The notes under the pieces are model-generated. The model saw nothing but the letters and a program-made list of their open reading frames with translations, ran no database searches and had not been told where the DNA came from. The position numbers and the translations under genes are program-made. This document shows positions 27,953-40,100 of a stretch of DNA of 64,000 nt, piece by piece. The DNA is from JBDNJM01 sp041687755. GTDB lineage: Bacteria; Planctomycetota; UBA1135; GCA-002686595. The stretch spans positions 16,426-80,425 of the forward strand of contig JBDNJM010000164.1 of the NCBI GenBank assembly GCA_041687755.1, given 5' to 3'. Numbering within the stretch: the stretch's first letter is position 1; each line of letters begins with the position of its first letter.

Positions 27953-30076
27953 ATGGCATCTAGCGCACGCTTCCTCGGACTCACGCTGACGCTCAGTGGC
28001 CTCGGGCCGCTCGCTCCAGCCTTCGCCGCCCAGGCTCCGCAAGAGCTGCCGACGCTCCCGCTCGCGGGTGAAGCCCTCGACAACGACGCCTTCCTCGTGC
28101 ACTCGGCTTCGGTCACGGAACTGCTCGTGCGCGGGGACCGCCTGCTCGTCGAAAACGGGGGTGGCCCGCCGGACGCCGCGCGGGCGATCGGGGCCTTCGA
28201 ACTCTGGCGTCAGGCGCTGGCGACCTCCGAGCTCGGCGACGCCGTGGCCTGGTGGGCCTCCGAGGACGAGGCCGTCAGCGGCGTGCCAACGGCTGTCGAG
28301 AGCGTCGAAGCGGCCGTCGAAGCGCGGCTCCGCGCGCTCCCCCAGGAGCTCCTCGGCCTCTGGGCCGGACGCTTCGAGGCGCGCTGGGAGAGCGTGGGCG
28401 ACCCGCTTGCCGCCGCCTCGGAAGCGCGCCTGTCGCCCGGCACGCGGGGCGCCACCCGTCACGAGCTGCGCGAGGCCGATCGCGCGCTCGCACTCGGCCA
28501 TGCGCTCAGCATGCGCACCCATGCCCGCCGCGCACGCGTCCATGCCCTGCTCGCGGACGACGCCGAGCTCGTCTCGGCCGCGGACCGTCGCATCGCCGGT
28601 GCCTCCGCGCTCGACCCGACCTCCTCCGGCAAGCCAGCGGCGAGCGCCCCGACCGACGCCCCGAGTCCGCCGGGGCCCCTGCGGCTCGAGCGCCAGCTCG
28701 CCCTCGGACCCGCCCAGGTGCCGCCGTCACTCATCCGCGCCTCTGGACGGAGCGCCTCCGACCGCAGCAGTGGCGGCCTGTTCGGCGGGCTGTGCGAACT
28801 TCCCGACGGCAGGCTCGCGATCCAGGGCCCGATCGGCCTGCTGATCGTGGACCCCGCGACCGGTCGCGGCACCGCCTTCGATCCGACCAAGCTGGCCGCG
28901 GAGGCCCTCGGCAGCCCGTCCAACGCCACCGGCACCCTCGTCGACCCGCCCTGGCTGCTGCGGCCGGCGGTAAGCGGCGATGGCCTGGTGCTGGTGGAAG
29001 GCCGGCTGCAGCCCTACGACGCGCTCGGCAACGTGCTGCTGAAGCTCCACACGCCGCCGCCGCTCAAGAACTCGGAGGAGGGCCTCGAGCAGCTGCCCGA
29101 GCTGGCCTGGGCCCTGCGCGGTGACCGCTGGGCGCCCCCTGGCGCAGCGGATGGAGTCCTCCATCCCCTGCTCGAGGGCCTCGCCGAGGCCGAGTTCCAG
29201 CCCGGCCCGGTCGTGGCTGGCGAGCGCGTGGTCGTTCAAGTTCGGCGCAATCCGGGCAGCGTCGAGGCCTTCCTGCTGGGGCTCGACGCCACCACCGGCG
29301 AGCCGCTCTGGCGTCGCCTGGTCGCGAGCGGCCAGGACCGCACCGCCGACGCCGGACGCTTCGCCAGCGGCGTGCGGGCCGCCGCCGCCCCCCTGTTCGA
29401 GGCCGACGATCGGGTGCTCGTCACCAGCGGCCTGGGCACGATCTCGCTGCACGACGCCCTCGACGGACGGCTGATCTGGAGCGTCCGCCACCGCCGACGG
29501 GCCACCGCAGACCCTTCGTTCTCGGGGCTCCAGGCCGTCTCGATCGAGGCTCCTGGCGGCCCGGGCGAAGACTCTTCTTCTATCTGGGCTGCGGCGCCGC
29601 CGGACTCCGACCGGATCCTGCTGCTGCCAAACCACACCCTGGCGCGGCCCGCGGCCACCCCGACCGCCCCCTACGCCCTGCCGCTCGTGCTCGTGCCGGG
29701 CGCGAGTGCCCTGTTGGGCAGCGTCCGCTTCCCAGAACCCCGGCCCGCGGGCTCTCCTTGGCTCTTGTTGACCCGCCGCGAGGGAGCGCGCCACGGCCTG
29801 CTCGCCGTCAACCCCCACACCGGCGCCCAAGCACCCGCCCTCCGACTGCCCTCGGGAGAACGCTGGTTCCGCGGCCCGGGCGGCGCCGCCCACGCCACTC
29901 AGAAGGCCGTTTACCTGTTCGATCCCGGCGCGGAGCTGCTCCTGACCCAGTCCCTGCCCTGGCTCGCCGCCCGCCCCAAATCCGCTCGGGCACCCTCGGT
30001 GACCAGAATCGGGGACCGCCTGATCGTTCTGGGCCCAGACCAACTGTGCATCTTCGGCCCGGCGACCGACGAATAG
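27953..30076 (+). CDS. Secreted PQQ-like beta-propeller protein
   Basis: 707 residues from the ATG giving MASSARFLGLTLTLSGLGPL with APAFA-AQ, a signal peptide. The N-terminal third (ELWRQALATSELGDAVAWWA onward) is helical and may be TPR-like. From about residue 260 the sequence has PQQ/quinoprotein-type blades: IQGPIGLLIVDPATGRG, LLGLDATTGEPLWRRLVASG, SLHDALDGRLIWSVRHRR and LAVNPHTGAQAPALRLP. It resembles the much larger PQQ protein in the downstream operon, both combining helical repeats with blades. No PQQ-dehydrogenase active-site motifs are visible, so a binding or scaffold role is likely. It is separated from the moxR operon by about 300 bases. Confidence 0.8.
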   Translation: MASSARFLGLTLTLSGLGPLAPAFAAQAPQELPTLPLAGEALDNDAFLVHSASVTELLVRGDRLLVENGGGPPDAARAIGAFELWRQALATSELGDAVAWWASEDEAVSGVPTAVESVEAAVEARLRALPQELLGLWAGRFEARWESVGDPLAAASEARLSPGTRGATRHELREADRALALGHALSMRTHARRARVHALLADDAELVSAADRRIAGASALDPTSSGKPAASAPTDAPSPPGPLRLERQLALGPAQVPPSLIRASGRSASDRSSGGLFGGLCELPDGRLAIQGPIGLLIVDPATGRGTAFDPTKLAAEALGSPSNATGTLVDPPWLLRPAVSGDGLVLVEGRLQPYDALGNVLLKLHTPPPLKNSEEGLEQLPELAWALRGDRWAPPGAADGVLHPLLEGLAEAEFQPGPVVAGERVVVQVRRNPGSVEAFLLGLDATTGEPLWRRLVASGQDRTADAGRFASGVRAAAAPLFEADDRVLVTSGLGTISLHDALDGRLIWSVRHRRRATADPSFSGLQAVSIEAPGGPGEDSSSIWAAAPPDSDRILLLPNHTLARPAATPTAPYALPLVLVPGASALLGSVRFPEPRPAGSPWLLLTRREGARHGLLAVNPHTGAQAPALRLPSGERWFRGPGGAAHATQKAVYLFDPGAELLLTQSLPWLAARPKSARAPSVTRIGDRLIVLGPDQLCIFGPATDE

Positions 30077-30375
30077 TGGACGGGGATTGTCCCGAGTCCT
30101 GGGCTACCTTGGGGCTTACTCCGGCGGGCCCTGCTCCAGAGCGACTGTGCGGCGCCTAAAAAAGCCGTTGATCGGAGCGCCGGCGTGCCCGAACGACGGG
30201 GCCCCACGCAGTTTCTGTCCTCGTCCGAGCCACGTTTCCTGCAGTGCTCCGTAAGAAGCGCCCAGGGCGGGGCTGATCTCCGACTGCCTGGTAGCTCTCG
30301 ACTCGCGCCGCCCGCCACTTCCACGATCCGGCCCGCCGGCCAATCGCTCAACTCCACTCTTCCAGCCCCAGCCCC
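30077..30375. other. Leader/promoter region of the moxR operon
   Basis: 299 bases with no recognisable gene. It precedes a 20-kb plus-strand operon and should contain its promoter. A CTAAAAAAGCC stretch near 30156 is the only A-rich patch. No operator or convincing -35/-10 pair was identified. Confidence 0.4.
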
Positions 30376-31413
<1,038 letters not shown>

Positions 31414-31430
31414 TTCGGAATTTCGACCCG

Positions 31431-32399
31431 ATGACGCTCGCACCCCGCTCCACAGGAACAGGAGGCTCCTCAGCCTTCGACCCGACCGTTCTGGACTCCC
31501 TGTCCAAGCTGTCGCTGGTCGCGCGTACGCTCGTCGAAGGCTTCATGGCGGGCTCCCATCGGTCGCGCGTCAAGGGCAGCTCCATGGAGTTCGCCCAGCA
31601 CCGACAGTACGTCCCCGGCGACGATCCGCGCTTCATCGACGAGCGCATCTTCGCCAAGTCCGACCGGCTGGTCGTGAAGGAGTTCGTCGCCGAGACTAAC
31701 TTCGCCTGCCACCTGCTCGTGGACGCCAGTGGCTCGATGGGCTTCGGGTCGACCGGCAAGGGCAGCGGCACGAGCCCGGAGGCCGTCGGAACGCGCAGCA
31801 AGCTCGACTACGCGCGCTGGTGCGCAGCGGCCCTCGGCTACCTCGTGCTGGGCCAGCGCGACACGGCCGGACTGGTGGTGTTCGACTCGACCGAGCGCAG
31901 GAAAGTCCCGCCCGGCAACGGCGCGGCCCAGGCCGCCTCGATGCTTGAGATGCTCGAACAGACCGAGGCCAAGGGCGAAACCGCCGTTGGCGACGTGCTG
32001 CAGTGGCTCCTCCCACGCCTGCGCCAGCGCGGCATCGTGTGCGTGTTCTCGGACTTCTTCGACGACCCTCAAACGCTGATGGACGGCGTGCGCAAGATGC
32101 GCCTCGCGGGGCACGAGCCGATCCTGTTCCAGGTGCTCGACCCCGCGGAACTCGAGTTCGAGTACGCCGGGCACCTGCGGCTCGACGATCTCGAAGGCGG
32201 CGCGCCCCAGAAAGTTGACGCGCAGGCCATCGCGATCGCGTACCGCGAAGAGATCGAGAAGCACAACGCGACCCTGGCGACCCAGGCGAGTTCGTTCGGC
32301 GTCGACTTGATCCAGCAGCGCACCGACCAACCCCTGGACGTGGCCCTGCAGGCCTACCTCTCGAAGCGCACCGCACGCGCACGGAGCGCCGCGCGATGA
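31431..32399 (+). CDS. DUF58 protein with vWA-like MIDAS
   Basis: 322 residues. It opens with SLSKLSLVARTLVEGFMAGS and HRSRVKGSSMEFAQHRQY-VPGDDPRFIDERIFAKSDRL, the DUF58 signature. A vWA-type fold follows with the metal-site motif DASGS at 98-102 and QWLLPRLRQRGIVCVFSDFF near the second half. DUF58 proteins are regular partners of MoxR ATPases. Unlike some family members it has no evident membrane segment. The stop overlaps the next start by four bases (ATGA). Confidence 0.93.
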   Translation: MTLAPRSTGTGGSSAFDPTVLDSLSKLSLVARTLVEGFMAGSHRSRVKGSSMEFAQHRQYVPGDDPRFIDERIFAKSDRLVVKEFVAETNFACHLLVDASGSMGFGSTGKGSGTSPEAVGTRSKLDYARWCAAALGYLVLGQRDTAGLVVFDSTERRKVPPGNGAAQAASMLEMLEQTEAKGETAVGDVLQWLLPRLRQRGIVCVFSDFFDDPQTLMDGVRKMRLAGHEPILFQVLDPAELEFEYAGHLRLDDLEGGAPQKVDAQAIAIAYREEIEKHNATLATQASSFGVDLIQQRTDQPLDVALQAYLSKRTARARSAAR

Positions 32400-34654
32400 T
32401 CGAAGGCTTCGTCCATCCCGGACTCGCGCTCGGTGCCCTGTTGGCCGCCGTCCCGCTGATCATTCACCTGCTCAACCGGCGGCAGCACAAGCCGCTGGCC
32501 TGGGGCGCGATGCGCTTCGTGCGCCTCGCCCACGAGCGCACGCGCCGGCGCTCGAAGTTCGAGAATCTGATTCTGCTGCTGCTGCGCATGCTCGGCGTCG
32601 CCCTGCTGGCGTTCGTGCTCGCGCGCCCGTTCACCACCGGTGCGGGGCCGCTGGCCGCGCTGACCGAGAGCCGCCGGCAGCTGGTGCTCGTGCTCGACGC
32701 CTCGGCCTCGACGGGCTATCGGGCCCAGGCGACGAGCAGCTTCGAGCGTATTGTCGAGCGCGCACGCGCGCTCGTCAGCGAGCTCGACTCGTCGCGCGGC
32801 GACCGCGCGCAGATCATCCTGGGCGACGCGAGCCCGCGTCTGCTGGCCTGGCGCGAACCGCGCGAGGCGCTGTCAATCCTGAGCACCCTCGACGCCCCCT
32901 CCGACTCCGGGCTCGACCTTGGCGCTGCCCTGGCCGTGGCTCGCCGCAGCATTGAAGACGAAGCCTTGAGCGCCGCGGGCGCCGAACTGGACCTGCGCTT
33001 GCTGACCGACCTGCAGGCCGGACTGTTCGCCACGCCGGAGTTCGACGCGGCCATCCTCGCGTCCGACGCGGATGGCTCCGCACTCGTGCCGCTCGCCTCG
33101 TGGCAGACCGAGCTGGACGCCCTGGAGGCCGCCGGCATCGCACTGCGCGTCGAGGACCTCGGGCCCCCGGAAATTCAGCCGCCCAACCTTGGCCTGGTCG
33201 AGATCGCGCCGACCTCCGAGGTGTCCGGCGTCGGACTGCCGACCGAGGTGCGCGTAGCTGTGCGCAACTACGGCCCCCAGCGACGCTCCGAAGTCCCCGT
33301 GCGCCTCGCCGTGGACGGCCGTCGCCTCCCGGCCCGCACCCTCGACCTAGAGCCCGGCGGCACGGGCGAGGCTCTCTTCAGCGTCGTGTTCGAGCGCGCG
33401 GGCGCCCACCTGCTTGAGGCGACGCTCGAGGGCGACCGCCTGCGCTTCGACGACACCCGCGCCGAGGTGCTCGACGCGCCCGCCGCCGTGCGCGTGCTCG
33501 GCGTCAACGGCGCCCCGGACGAGAGCGACATCATGGCCGACGAGCTCGGCCTGGTGCGCACCGTGCTGCTGCCGCCCGAGGGCGATGCCTTCGGCCTCGG
33601 CGGAGCGCAGCCGTTCGAGTACACAGAGACCGACCCGGCCCGACTCGGGCGCGACGAGCTGGTGCTCGAGGATTACGACGTGATCGTGCTCGCGAACGTC
33701 GAGGGCCTCGAGGTCCGCGCAGTCGAGCGCCTGGAGCAGCGCGTCGCCGCAGGCGCTGCACTGTTAATAACGCTCGGCGACCGGGTGTCGCTGCCCGACT
33801 ACGCACGCCGCCTGTGGCGCGAGGACGGCTCGGGCCTGCTCGCGGCCGAACTGATCGAGCGCGTGGCGGTCCCCTCCAGGCTCGACGCCTACTGGCGCGT
33901 GGCGGAGTTCGACGAGCAGCACCCCGCCCTGCGCTTCTTCGCCGAAGAGCGCTGGAAGCCGTTCCTGAGCGAAGTTCCGGTGTTCGAGTACGTCTCGACG
34001 CGGCCCGGCCCCGGCACGCGCGTGCTGGCCCGCCTCGATCGCGGCGGCGACCCGCTGCTCATGGAGCGTCCGTTCGGCCGCGGGAAGCTGTTCCTGTTCA
34101 CGAGCAGCATCGACAACGCCTGGACGCGCTTCCCCGAGTCCCCGCGCACGCTCGTGCCGTTCCTGCACGAGCTGCTGCGCTACGCGGGCTCCCAGGCCCT
34201 GCCGCCGCGCAGCGTCGCGCTCGGCAGTCCGCTGATCGCCGAGCTGGAGCGCTTCCCGCGCTCGCCCGTGCTGCTCGACCCGCGCGGCGAGCGCCGCCCG
34301 GTCACCGACGAGCCGCGCCCGCTGCCGGCCGACCGCTGGGAGCTCACGCTACTGGAGAGTGCGCCGCTGGCGGGCGCCTATGCGCTCGAGCTGGCCGACG
34401 CCGACCCCGCGCCATTCGCGGTCCGCTTCGAGCCGGCCGAGGGCGACCTGCAGCGGATCGGCGCCGCCGAGCTCGAGAACCTGCATCCCGCCCTGAACGC
34501 CTGGCGCGAGGACGGCGGGAGTGAGCGCAGCTCGGCCGCGGACACGTCCGACCAACGCGGAGAGCTGTGGCGCCTGCTGGCCTGGATTTGCCTGGCCGTT
34601 CTGATCGCCGAATCGAGCTACAGCGCGTGGCTCGGCCGGAAACGTCGTCCCTAG
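32396..34654 (+). CDS. BatA-like membrane protein with vWA domain
   Basis: 752 residues. The N-terminal BatA-type double-membrane module reads FVHPGLALGALLAAVPLIIH then LLNRRQHKPLAWGAMRFVR, and a second helix LLLRMLGVALLAFVLARPF follows. A vWA domain comes next with DASAS at 101-105. A long extracytoplasmic middle part contains a CARDB-like stretch (TEVRVAVRNYGPQRRSEVPV) and a GATase-like part. The sequence FGRGKLFLFTSSIDNAW recurs in planctomycete members. A C-terminal helix (LWRLLAWICLAVLIAESSY) anchors the end. It overlaps the DUF58 stop by four bases. It probably presents a vWA receptor to the periplasm under MoxR control. Confidence 0.9.
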   Translation: MIEGFVHPGLALGALLAAVPLIIHLLNRRQHKPLAWGAMRFVRLAHERTRRRSKFENLILLLLRMLGVALLAFVLARPFTTGAGPLAALTESRRQLVLVLDASASTGYRAQATSSFERIVERARALVSELDSSRGDRAQIILGDASPRLLAWREPREALSILSTLDAPSDSGLDLGAALAVARRSIEDEALSAAGAELDLRLLTDLQAGLFATPEFDAAILASDADGSALVPLASWQTELDALEAAGIALRVEDLGPPEIQPPNLGLVEIAPTSEVSGVGLPTEVRVAVRNYGPQRRSEVPVRLAVDGRRLPARTLDLEPGGTGEALFSVVFERAGAHLLEATLEGDRLRFDDTRAEVLDAPAAVRVLGVNGAPDESDIMADELGLVRTVLLPPEGDAFGLGGAQPFEYTETDPARLGRDELVLEDYDVIVLANVEGLEVRAVERLEQRVAAGAALLITLGDRVSLPDYARRLWREDGSGLLAAELIERVAVPSRLDAYWRVAEFDEQHPALRFFAEERWKPFLSEVPVFEYVSTRPGPGTRVLARLDRGGDPLLMERPFGRGKLFLFTSSIDNAWTRFPESPRTLVPFLHELLRYAGSQALPPRSVALGSPLIAELERFPRSPVLLDPRGERRPVTDEPRPLPADRWELTLLESAPLAGAYALELADADPAPFAVRFEPAEGDLQRIGAAELENLHPALNAWREDGGSERSSAADTSDQRGELWRLLAWICLAVLIAESSYSAWLGRKRRP

Positions 34655-34662
34655 TGCCCGCC

Positions 34663-37059
34663 ATGCTCGTTCAGCTTGCCCAACAGGCGCCCCTCGACGC
34701 CTCCGACACCGCGCAGAGCCTGCGTCTGCTCGACGTGCCGGAGGCCTGGATCGTCGTGCTGGTGATCCTGCCGCTGCTCGCCGGCCTCGCGTGGCTCGGC
34801 TATGCGCGCGAAGACCTGTCGACGCGGGCCAAGCTGATCCTCAGCGGGCTGCGCCTGTTCGCGTTCTGCGTGCTAGCGTTCGTGCTCATGCGGCCGGTGC
34901 TCGTGGAGCGCCGCGAGGAGATCTTCAGTCCCGAAGTGCTGCTGCTGGTGGACGACTCGGCGAGCATGCGCCGGCAGGAGGCCTACAGCGGTGACGCCAG
35001 CGCCCGCGAGGGCCTGCTCGAGCTGGGCTTCGCCGATCCGGCGTCCAACTCGCGGCTCGAGCTCGCGCTTGGCGCGCTGGACGCCAAGCTGCTCCCGCGC
35101 CTCGCCGAGCGCGGCTACAACGTGCAGTCCTTTTCGTTCGCCGAGGACCTGCTCAGCACTCCGGAAGGCACGCGCCTCGACGGCCGTGGGCAGGTCACGC
35201 ACCTGGGCGACGCGCTCGCGAAGGCCCTGGCCGGCGCGCGCGGACGCTTCGCGACGGACGTCGTGATCGTCACAGACGGTCGCTCGAACGGCGGACTCGA
35301 CCCGCTCGACGCCGCGCGTGCCGCCGCCTCTGCGGGGCTGCCGGTGCACACGATCGTCGTCGGTGATACTCGACCGGAGAAGAACGCGGTGCTCGAGCTG
35401 GTCGAGGCGCCCGAGACCGCGCTGGAGGGCGACGAGCTGTCCTTCGCCGCGCGCGCGCTGGGCCGCGGCGATGCCGCCTCCGAGCGCGTCGAGGTGCTGC
35501 TCGAAGAACTCGAGCCGGGCGACGATTGGGACGACGAAGGACGACTGCTCGACAACGTCGAGCTCTCCCTCGACCCCTCCGGCGAACGCGTGGTCCTGAT
35601 CGCGCCCCCGGGTCGCGGCGACGCGCGCACCTCCGAGCGCCGCTTCAAGCTGCGCCTGCCGCCGCTGCCGGACGAGACGCTCGTGGACGACAACGAGATT
35701 CGCATCGCGGTGCGCGTCAGCAGCCAGAAGGTGCGTGTCCTCTACATTGAGGGCTATCCGCGCTGGGAGTACCGACGCCTGGCGCTCGACCTCCTGAAGC
35801 GCGCCGAGAGCGACATCGACTTCCAGGCCTGGCTCGACTCCGCGACGCTCGGCTTCACCCAGGAGCGCAGCCCGGGCATGCCCGCGCTCGAGTCCCTGCC
35901 GACCACGCGCAGGGAGCTGCTCGAGCGCTACGACGTCATCATCCTGGGCGACGCCAACCCGCTTGCGCTGTTCGACGATCCCGCCGACGGCGAGGCCTTC
36001 GTCGCTGCGCTGGAGGGCTTCGTCGCCGGCGGCGGCGGGCTGCTGTTCCAGTCCGGCGAGCAGGACAATCCGCGGTCGCTGGTGCGCACGCCGCTCGAGC
36101 AGGTGCTCCCGATCACCCTCGACCCCAGCGCCGAGTTCGGGTTCGAGGGCGACGGGCGGGTCGCCTTTCGCGCGACGCTCGAGTCGCCGCTCGATCCGCA
36201 CCCGATCGTACGGCTGCTCAAGGACCCGGAAGAGAACCGCCGGCTGTGGGAGGAACCCGGAGGGCTGCCCGGCTTCTTCTGGTACTCGGCCGTGACCCGC
36301 GTCAAGCCGGGTGCCGAAGTGCTGCTGCGTCACCCCACCGACGAGAACCGCTACGGACGCCGCCCGCTGCTGGTCGCCGGCTACTACCCGTCCGGTCGCA
36401 CCCTGTTCGTCGGTTTCGACTCGACCTGGCGCTGGCAAAAGGCCTTCGGGCCCGTGCACTTCGAGCGCTTCTGGAAGGGCGCCATCCGCTGGCTCGCGCT
36501 CGGGCGGCTGCGCGGCGAGGACCGCCGCTACCGGCTCGAGACCGCGCGCGCGACCGTCGACATCTCCGAGCGCGTCGTGCTCGAAGCCCGCGTGCTGGAC
36601 GAGGATTATCGGCCGAGCGAGGAAGCCTCGGTGGACGTCTTCTGGGCGGGCACCGACGGACGCGACAACGAACTGACCCTCGAGCAGGTGCCGGGACGCA
36701 CCGGCGTCTACACCGGCACGCTCGAGGTCGATCAACCCGGGCGCTACGAGGCCTGGATCGAGGCCGAGGGCAAGCGCGTCGCCTCGACCGACTTCGAGGT
36801 CGTGCTGCCGAGCCGCGAGATGGCAGAGCCCGCGCCGGACCCCGAGACCCTGGCCGCTATCTCGACGATCACGGGCGGCACCTCGGTCGAGCTGTCGCGC
36901 ATCGATGACCTGCTGGACGAGTTCCCCGGCGGCGAGGAGCACCGCGAGCCGATTTCCTCGAGGCTGCAGGACATCTGGGACTCCTGGTGGACCCTTGCGG
37001 TGGCGCTGCTTGCCCTAAGCCTCGAATGGATCTTGCGGAAGCGCTGGGAGCTCGTTTGA
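34663..37059 (+). CDS. Membrane vWA protein with glutamine-amidotransferase-like region
   Basis: 798 residues from the ATG at 34663, eight bases after the preceding stop. Two membrane helices lie at about 28-46 (AWIVVLVILPLLAGLAWLG) and 58-78. A vWA domain follows with DDSAS at 97-101 and a DVVIVTDGRSNGG strand. The middle region VRVLYIEGYPRWEYRRLALD to AGGGGLLFQSGEQDNP has the layout of the class I GATase-like domain common in these proteins, but no catalytic Cys-His-Glu triad is evident. The C-terminal helix is WWTLAVALLALSLEWIL. It is paralogous in design to the preceding BatA-like protein, and the two probably form a membrane pair. Confidence 0.88.
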   Translation: MLVQLAQQAPLDASDTAQSLRLLDVPEAWIVVLVILPLLAGLAWLGYAREDLSTRAKLILSGLRLFAFCVLAFVLMRPVLVERREEIFSPEVLLLVDDSASMRRQEAYSGDASAREGLLELGFADPASNSRLELALGALDAKLLPRLAERGYNVQSFSFAEDLLSTPEGTRLDGRGQVTHLGDALAKALAGARGRFATDVVIVTDGRSNGGLDPLDAARAAASAGLPVHTIVVGDTRPEKNAVLELVEAPETALEGDELSFAARALGRGDAASERVEVLLEELEPGDDWDDEGRLLDNVELSLDPSGERVVLIAPPGRGDARTSERRFKLRLPPLPDETLVDDNEIRIAVRVSSQKVRVLYIEGYPRWEYRRLALDLLKRAESDIDFQAWLDSATLGFTQERSPGMPALESLPTTRRELLERYDVIILGDANPLALFDDPADGEAFVAALEGFVAGGGGLLFQSGEQDNPRSLVRTPLEQVLPITLDPSAEFGFEGDGRVAFRATLESPLDPHPIVRLLKDPEENRRLWEEPGGLPGFFWYSAVTRVKPGAEVLLRHPTDENRYGRRPLLVAGYYPSGRTLFVGFDSTWRWQKAFGPVHFERFWKGAIRWLALGRLRGEDRRYRLETARATVDISERVVLEARVLDEDYRPSEEASVDVFWAGTDGRDNELTLEQVPGRTGVYTGTLEVDQPGRYEAWIEAEGKRVASTDFEVVLPSREMAEPAPDPETLAAISTITGGTSVELSRIDDLLDEFPGGEEHREPISSRLQDIWDSWWTLAVALLALSLEWILRKRWELV

Positions 37060-37160
37060 TCCTCGGGTTTCTACTAGGCCGCCGGCCGTATCAGGCCCCC
37101 GACGCGTGCAGCGCCGCAGGAGGCCTCGACCGTACCGGGAGCGGCGGCCGATCCAGTCCT

Positions 37161-40100
37161 ATGATGGAGACGATGAGTCGCCCGCGCCGAGACCCGATTC
37201 CCCCGGACGGGAGCGCCCGCCTGCGTTGGGCGGACCGGGCACGCCGCCTGACCACGGCGCTGCTGCCGGCTGCACTGCTGTTCTCCGGCCTCCCGGCCCA
37301 GGCTGCCCTCGCCCAGGGCCGCGGCGAGTTCGAGCCGCGCATGGACCCCTTCGGGGACCAAGGCGGCGCTCAACTGTTCACGCTGCTCGACCCCAGCTCG
37401 GCCGCCGAGTTGTCCCTGCGCGCAATCCGCCTGATCGAGTCCGGCCGCGAAGTCGCCGCGCTAGCTCCCCTGCGGGAACTGATTGAGGACCAGGGATCTG
37501 GCGTCGTGCTGACGGCACGGATCAGCCGCGACCAAGGCGGCGATTCGATCTATCCCAAGCACCTGGGCGCCACCGCCTGGGCGACCGCGACCCTACGCAC
37601 CCTGGGTCCCGAGGCCCTCGCCGCGTACGAGGAGCAGGTGGGAGCGCTCGCCGAGCGCGCCCTGGAGCGCGCCGTGCGCCAGGTCGACCGCGAACAACTT
37701 GTGGATCTCGTGCGCCGCTGGCCCGCGAGCCGCGCCGCCCACGCCGGCTGGATCGCACTCGGCGACCTCAGCTTGAGCGAGGGGCGCCTGTCTGCGGCCG
37801 AACAGGCCTACGCCAACGCCGCCGAGATCGAGGCCGCTCCCGCGATCGATGCACGCCTGACGGCCCTGGCCGGCATCGAACGCGCCCCGGAGCCCGGATC
37901 CGGCAACGCACTCGGCCACCCCGACCCGGCCGCGCCCCTCGGCCCCCTGCCCGGCATCGACCGCGACACCTGGTCCCGCCAGCTCCCGTTCGGTCCCTAC
38001 CACCCGACGCGGGGCAGCGGTCAGTTCGCGCTGTTCCCCGTCATCGTCGGCGAGACGGTCTACGTGACCGACTCGCTCGAAGTCGCCGCCTACGACCTGT
38101 ACTCCGGCGCGGAGCGCTGGCGCGCCCTCGAGCCCGCTAGTTGGCGCCGCGTGCGCCGCGAGGAGCGCTCGTCGTTCTACGTGGCGCTCGATCGGAACAA
38201 CGCCCTGATCGCGCCTGCCGTGGGCGCCGGCATCGTGGTCGCCCCCCTGCAGCTCCCCTACGCGGCGAACCAGAACGAGCGCTTCCAGGGGCTCGTCATC
38301 ATGAACAAGCTGCCCGAGCGGCGGCTGCACGCGTTCGATGCGGACACGGGCCAGCCCCTTTGGGACCACGCGCCGCCGATGGACTGGGACGGGCAGTCCG
38401 CGGTGGCCTTCGAGCGGGCCATGCACGTCGCCGGACCGCCGGTCGTGCATGAGGGACGCGTGCTCGTCCCGTGCATCGAAATGCAGGGGCGCGTCGAGAT
38501 GCACGTGGCCTGCTACGATCTGTTCGGCGGCGAGCTGATCTGGCAAACGCAGGTCATCACGGGCCAGCGCGAGCTCAACATGTTCAACCGGCACCAGACC
38601 GAGTACTCGGGCGCGCCGGTCACGATTGCTGACGGTCGCGTCCTGGTAGCGACGCAGCTGGGCACGGTTGCGTCGCTCGATCTGTTCGACGGGCACATCC
38701 ACTGGCAGTCGCTCTACGACCAGATCCCACTCCCGCCCACCAACGGCTACCTGCCTTCCGTACGCACGCTCAACTGGCGCAACGGGCCCCTGCGCGTCGC
38801 CGACGGGCTGGTGCTCGCGACGCCGCTCGACTCGAACAAGCTCACGGCCTTCGACCTGGAGAACGGCGACGCGGTCTTTGCTCGCACCCACGAGCAGCTG
38901 CGGCCGATCCCCGGCACCTCGAGCGATCGCATTGACAACCTGCTCGGCGCCGTCGACGGCAGCCTGCTGGTCTCCGGAGACTGGCTCGGCAGCTGGCGCA
39001 AAAACGGGTCGCTCGCCAAACGCGGGAACCTGCTGCCTGATCGCCTTGAGGTCGAGCTCGACCAAGACGTGATGGGCCCGGGCGCCAGCCCGACGTCGTC
39101 GCCGCGCCCCCTGTTTACCGGCGACGCGGTCGTCGTGCCCGCCGCGACGCGCGCCGTCGTCTTCGACTCGAATAGCGAGCGCGCCCAGGAGCTGGTTCAG
39201 ATCCCTTGGTCCTACGCCCAGCGCGGCAACCTCGGCGTCGGGCGCGGCGCGCTGGTCTCCCTGCGGTCCGGCGAACTCACCGGCTTCCTGGACCTATCCG
39301 TGCTCGAGAGCCACGCACAGGCCCAACTCGCTCTCGCGCCCGACGACCCGCAAGCCGCCCTGTCCCTGCTGCGTGTCCTGTCGCGGCGTGCGGCGACGAC
39401 GGTGGCGGACGGCGACCCACGCGCGGCCCTGCGAACGCTCGAGCGCGCTCGGACGGCGCTCGACCAGGTGGAGCTCGAGGGTCAGGTCGAACTCCAGCGC
39501 GCCCTGTTCGAGAACTTCGCGGCTACGGCTGTGGCCCACGACCTGTTGGGCGAGACCGGCACGGCAACCGAACGGCTCGAGCAGGCCTACAGCGCCCTTC
39601 TGGATTCCACTCCGTTCACGGCGGAGCTGCGCCTTGAGGTCCTGTTGGCCATCGAGCGCCACCGCCGGCAGGGCCCGCTGCCCGAGTGGGAGGAGGTCCT
39701 CGCGCGGCTCGAGCGCGACGTGCCGGAGTCGCGCATCGATGCGCTGCGCCTGTTCTCGGACCTGCGCTGGGTGGAATTTCTAGGGCCGCGCGCGAAGAGC
39801 TCGATGCGCTCGGTGCCCGTCGACCTGTGGACGCGCGTCCAACGCGCCGAGCAGGCCGAGCGCAGCGGCAGCTTCGCCGAAGCGGTGGATCACTGGCAGG
39901 GCCTCCTGCTCCAGCACCACGGCGCACGGCTGACCGAGGACTCGGACCTGAGCGAGGTCGCCACCGAGCGCCTCGGTGTCCTGATCGACGCCCTGGGGCC
40001 GGAGATCTACGCGAACTGGTCGGAGGCCGCCGAAGCCGAGTACGCGCGCGCGGAGGCCGAGGGCAGCGGCGATGCTCTCGAGTCCCTGCCGGAGCGCTAT

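Noticed and set aside
34873..36942. A 689-residue open frame antisense to the vWA/GATase gene
   Set aside because: Long antisense frames are expected at this GC content. The sense strand has membrane, vWA and family features and the antisense has none.
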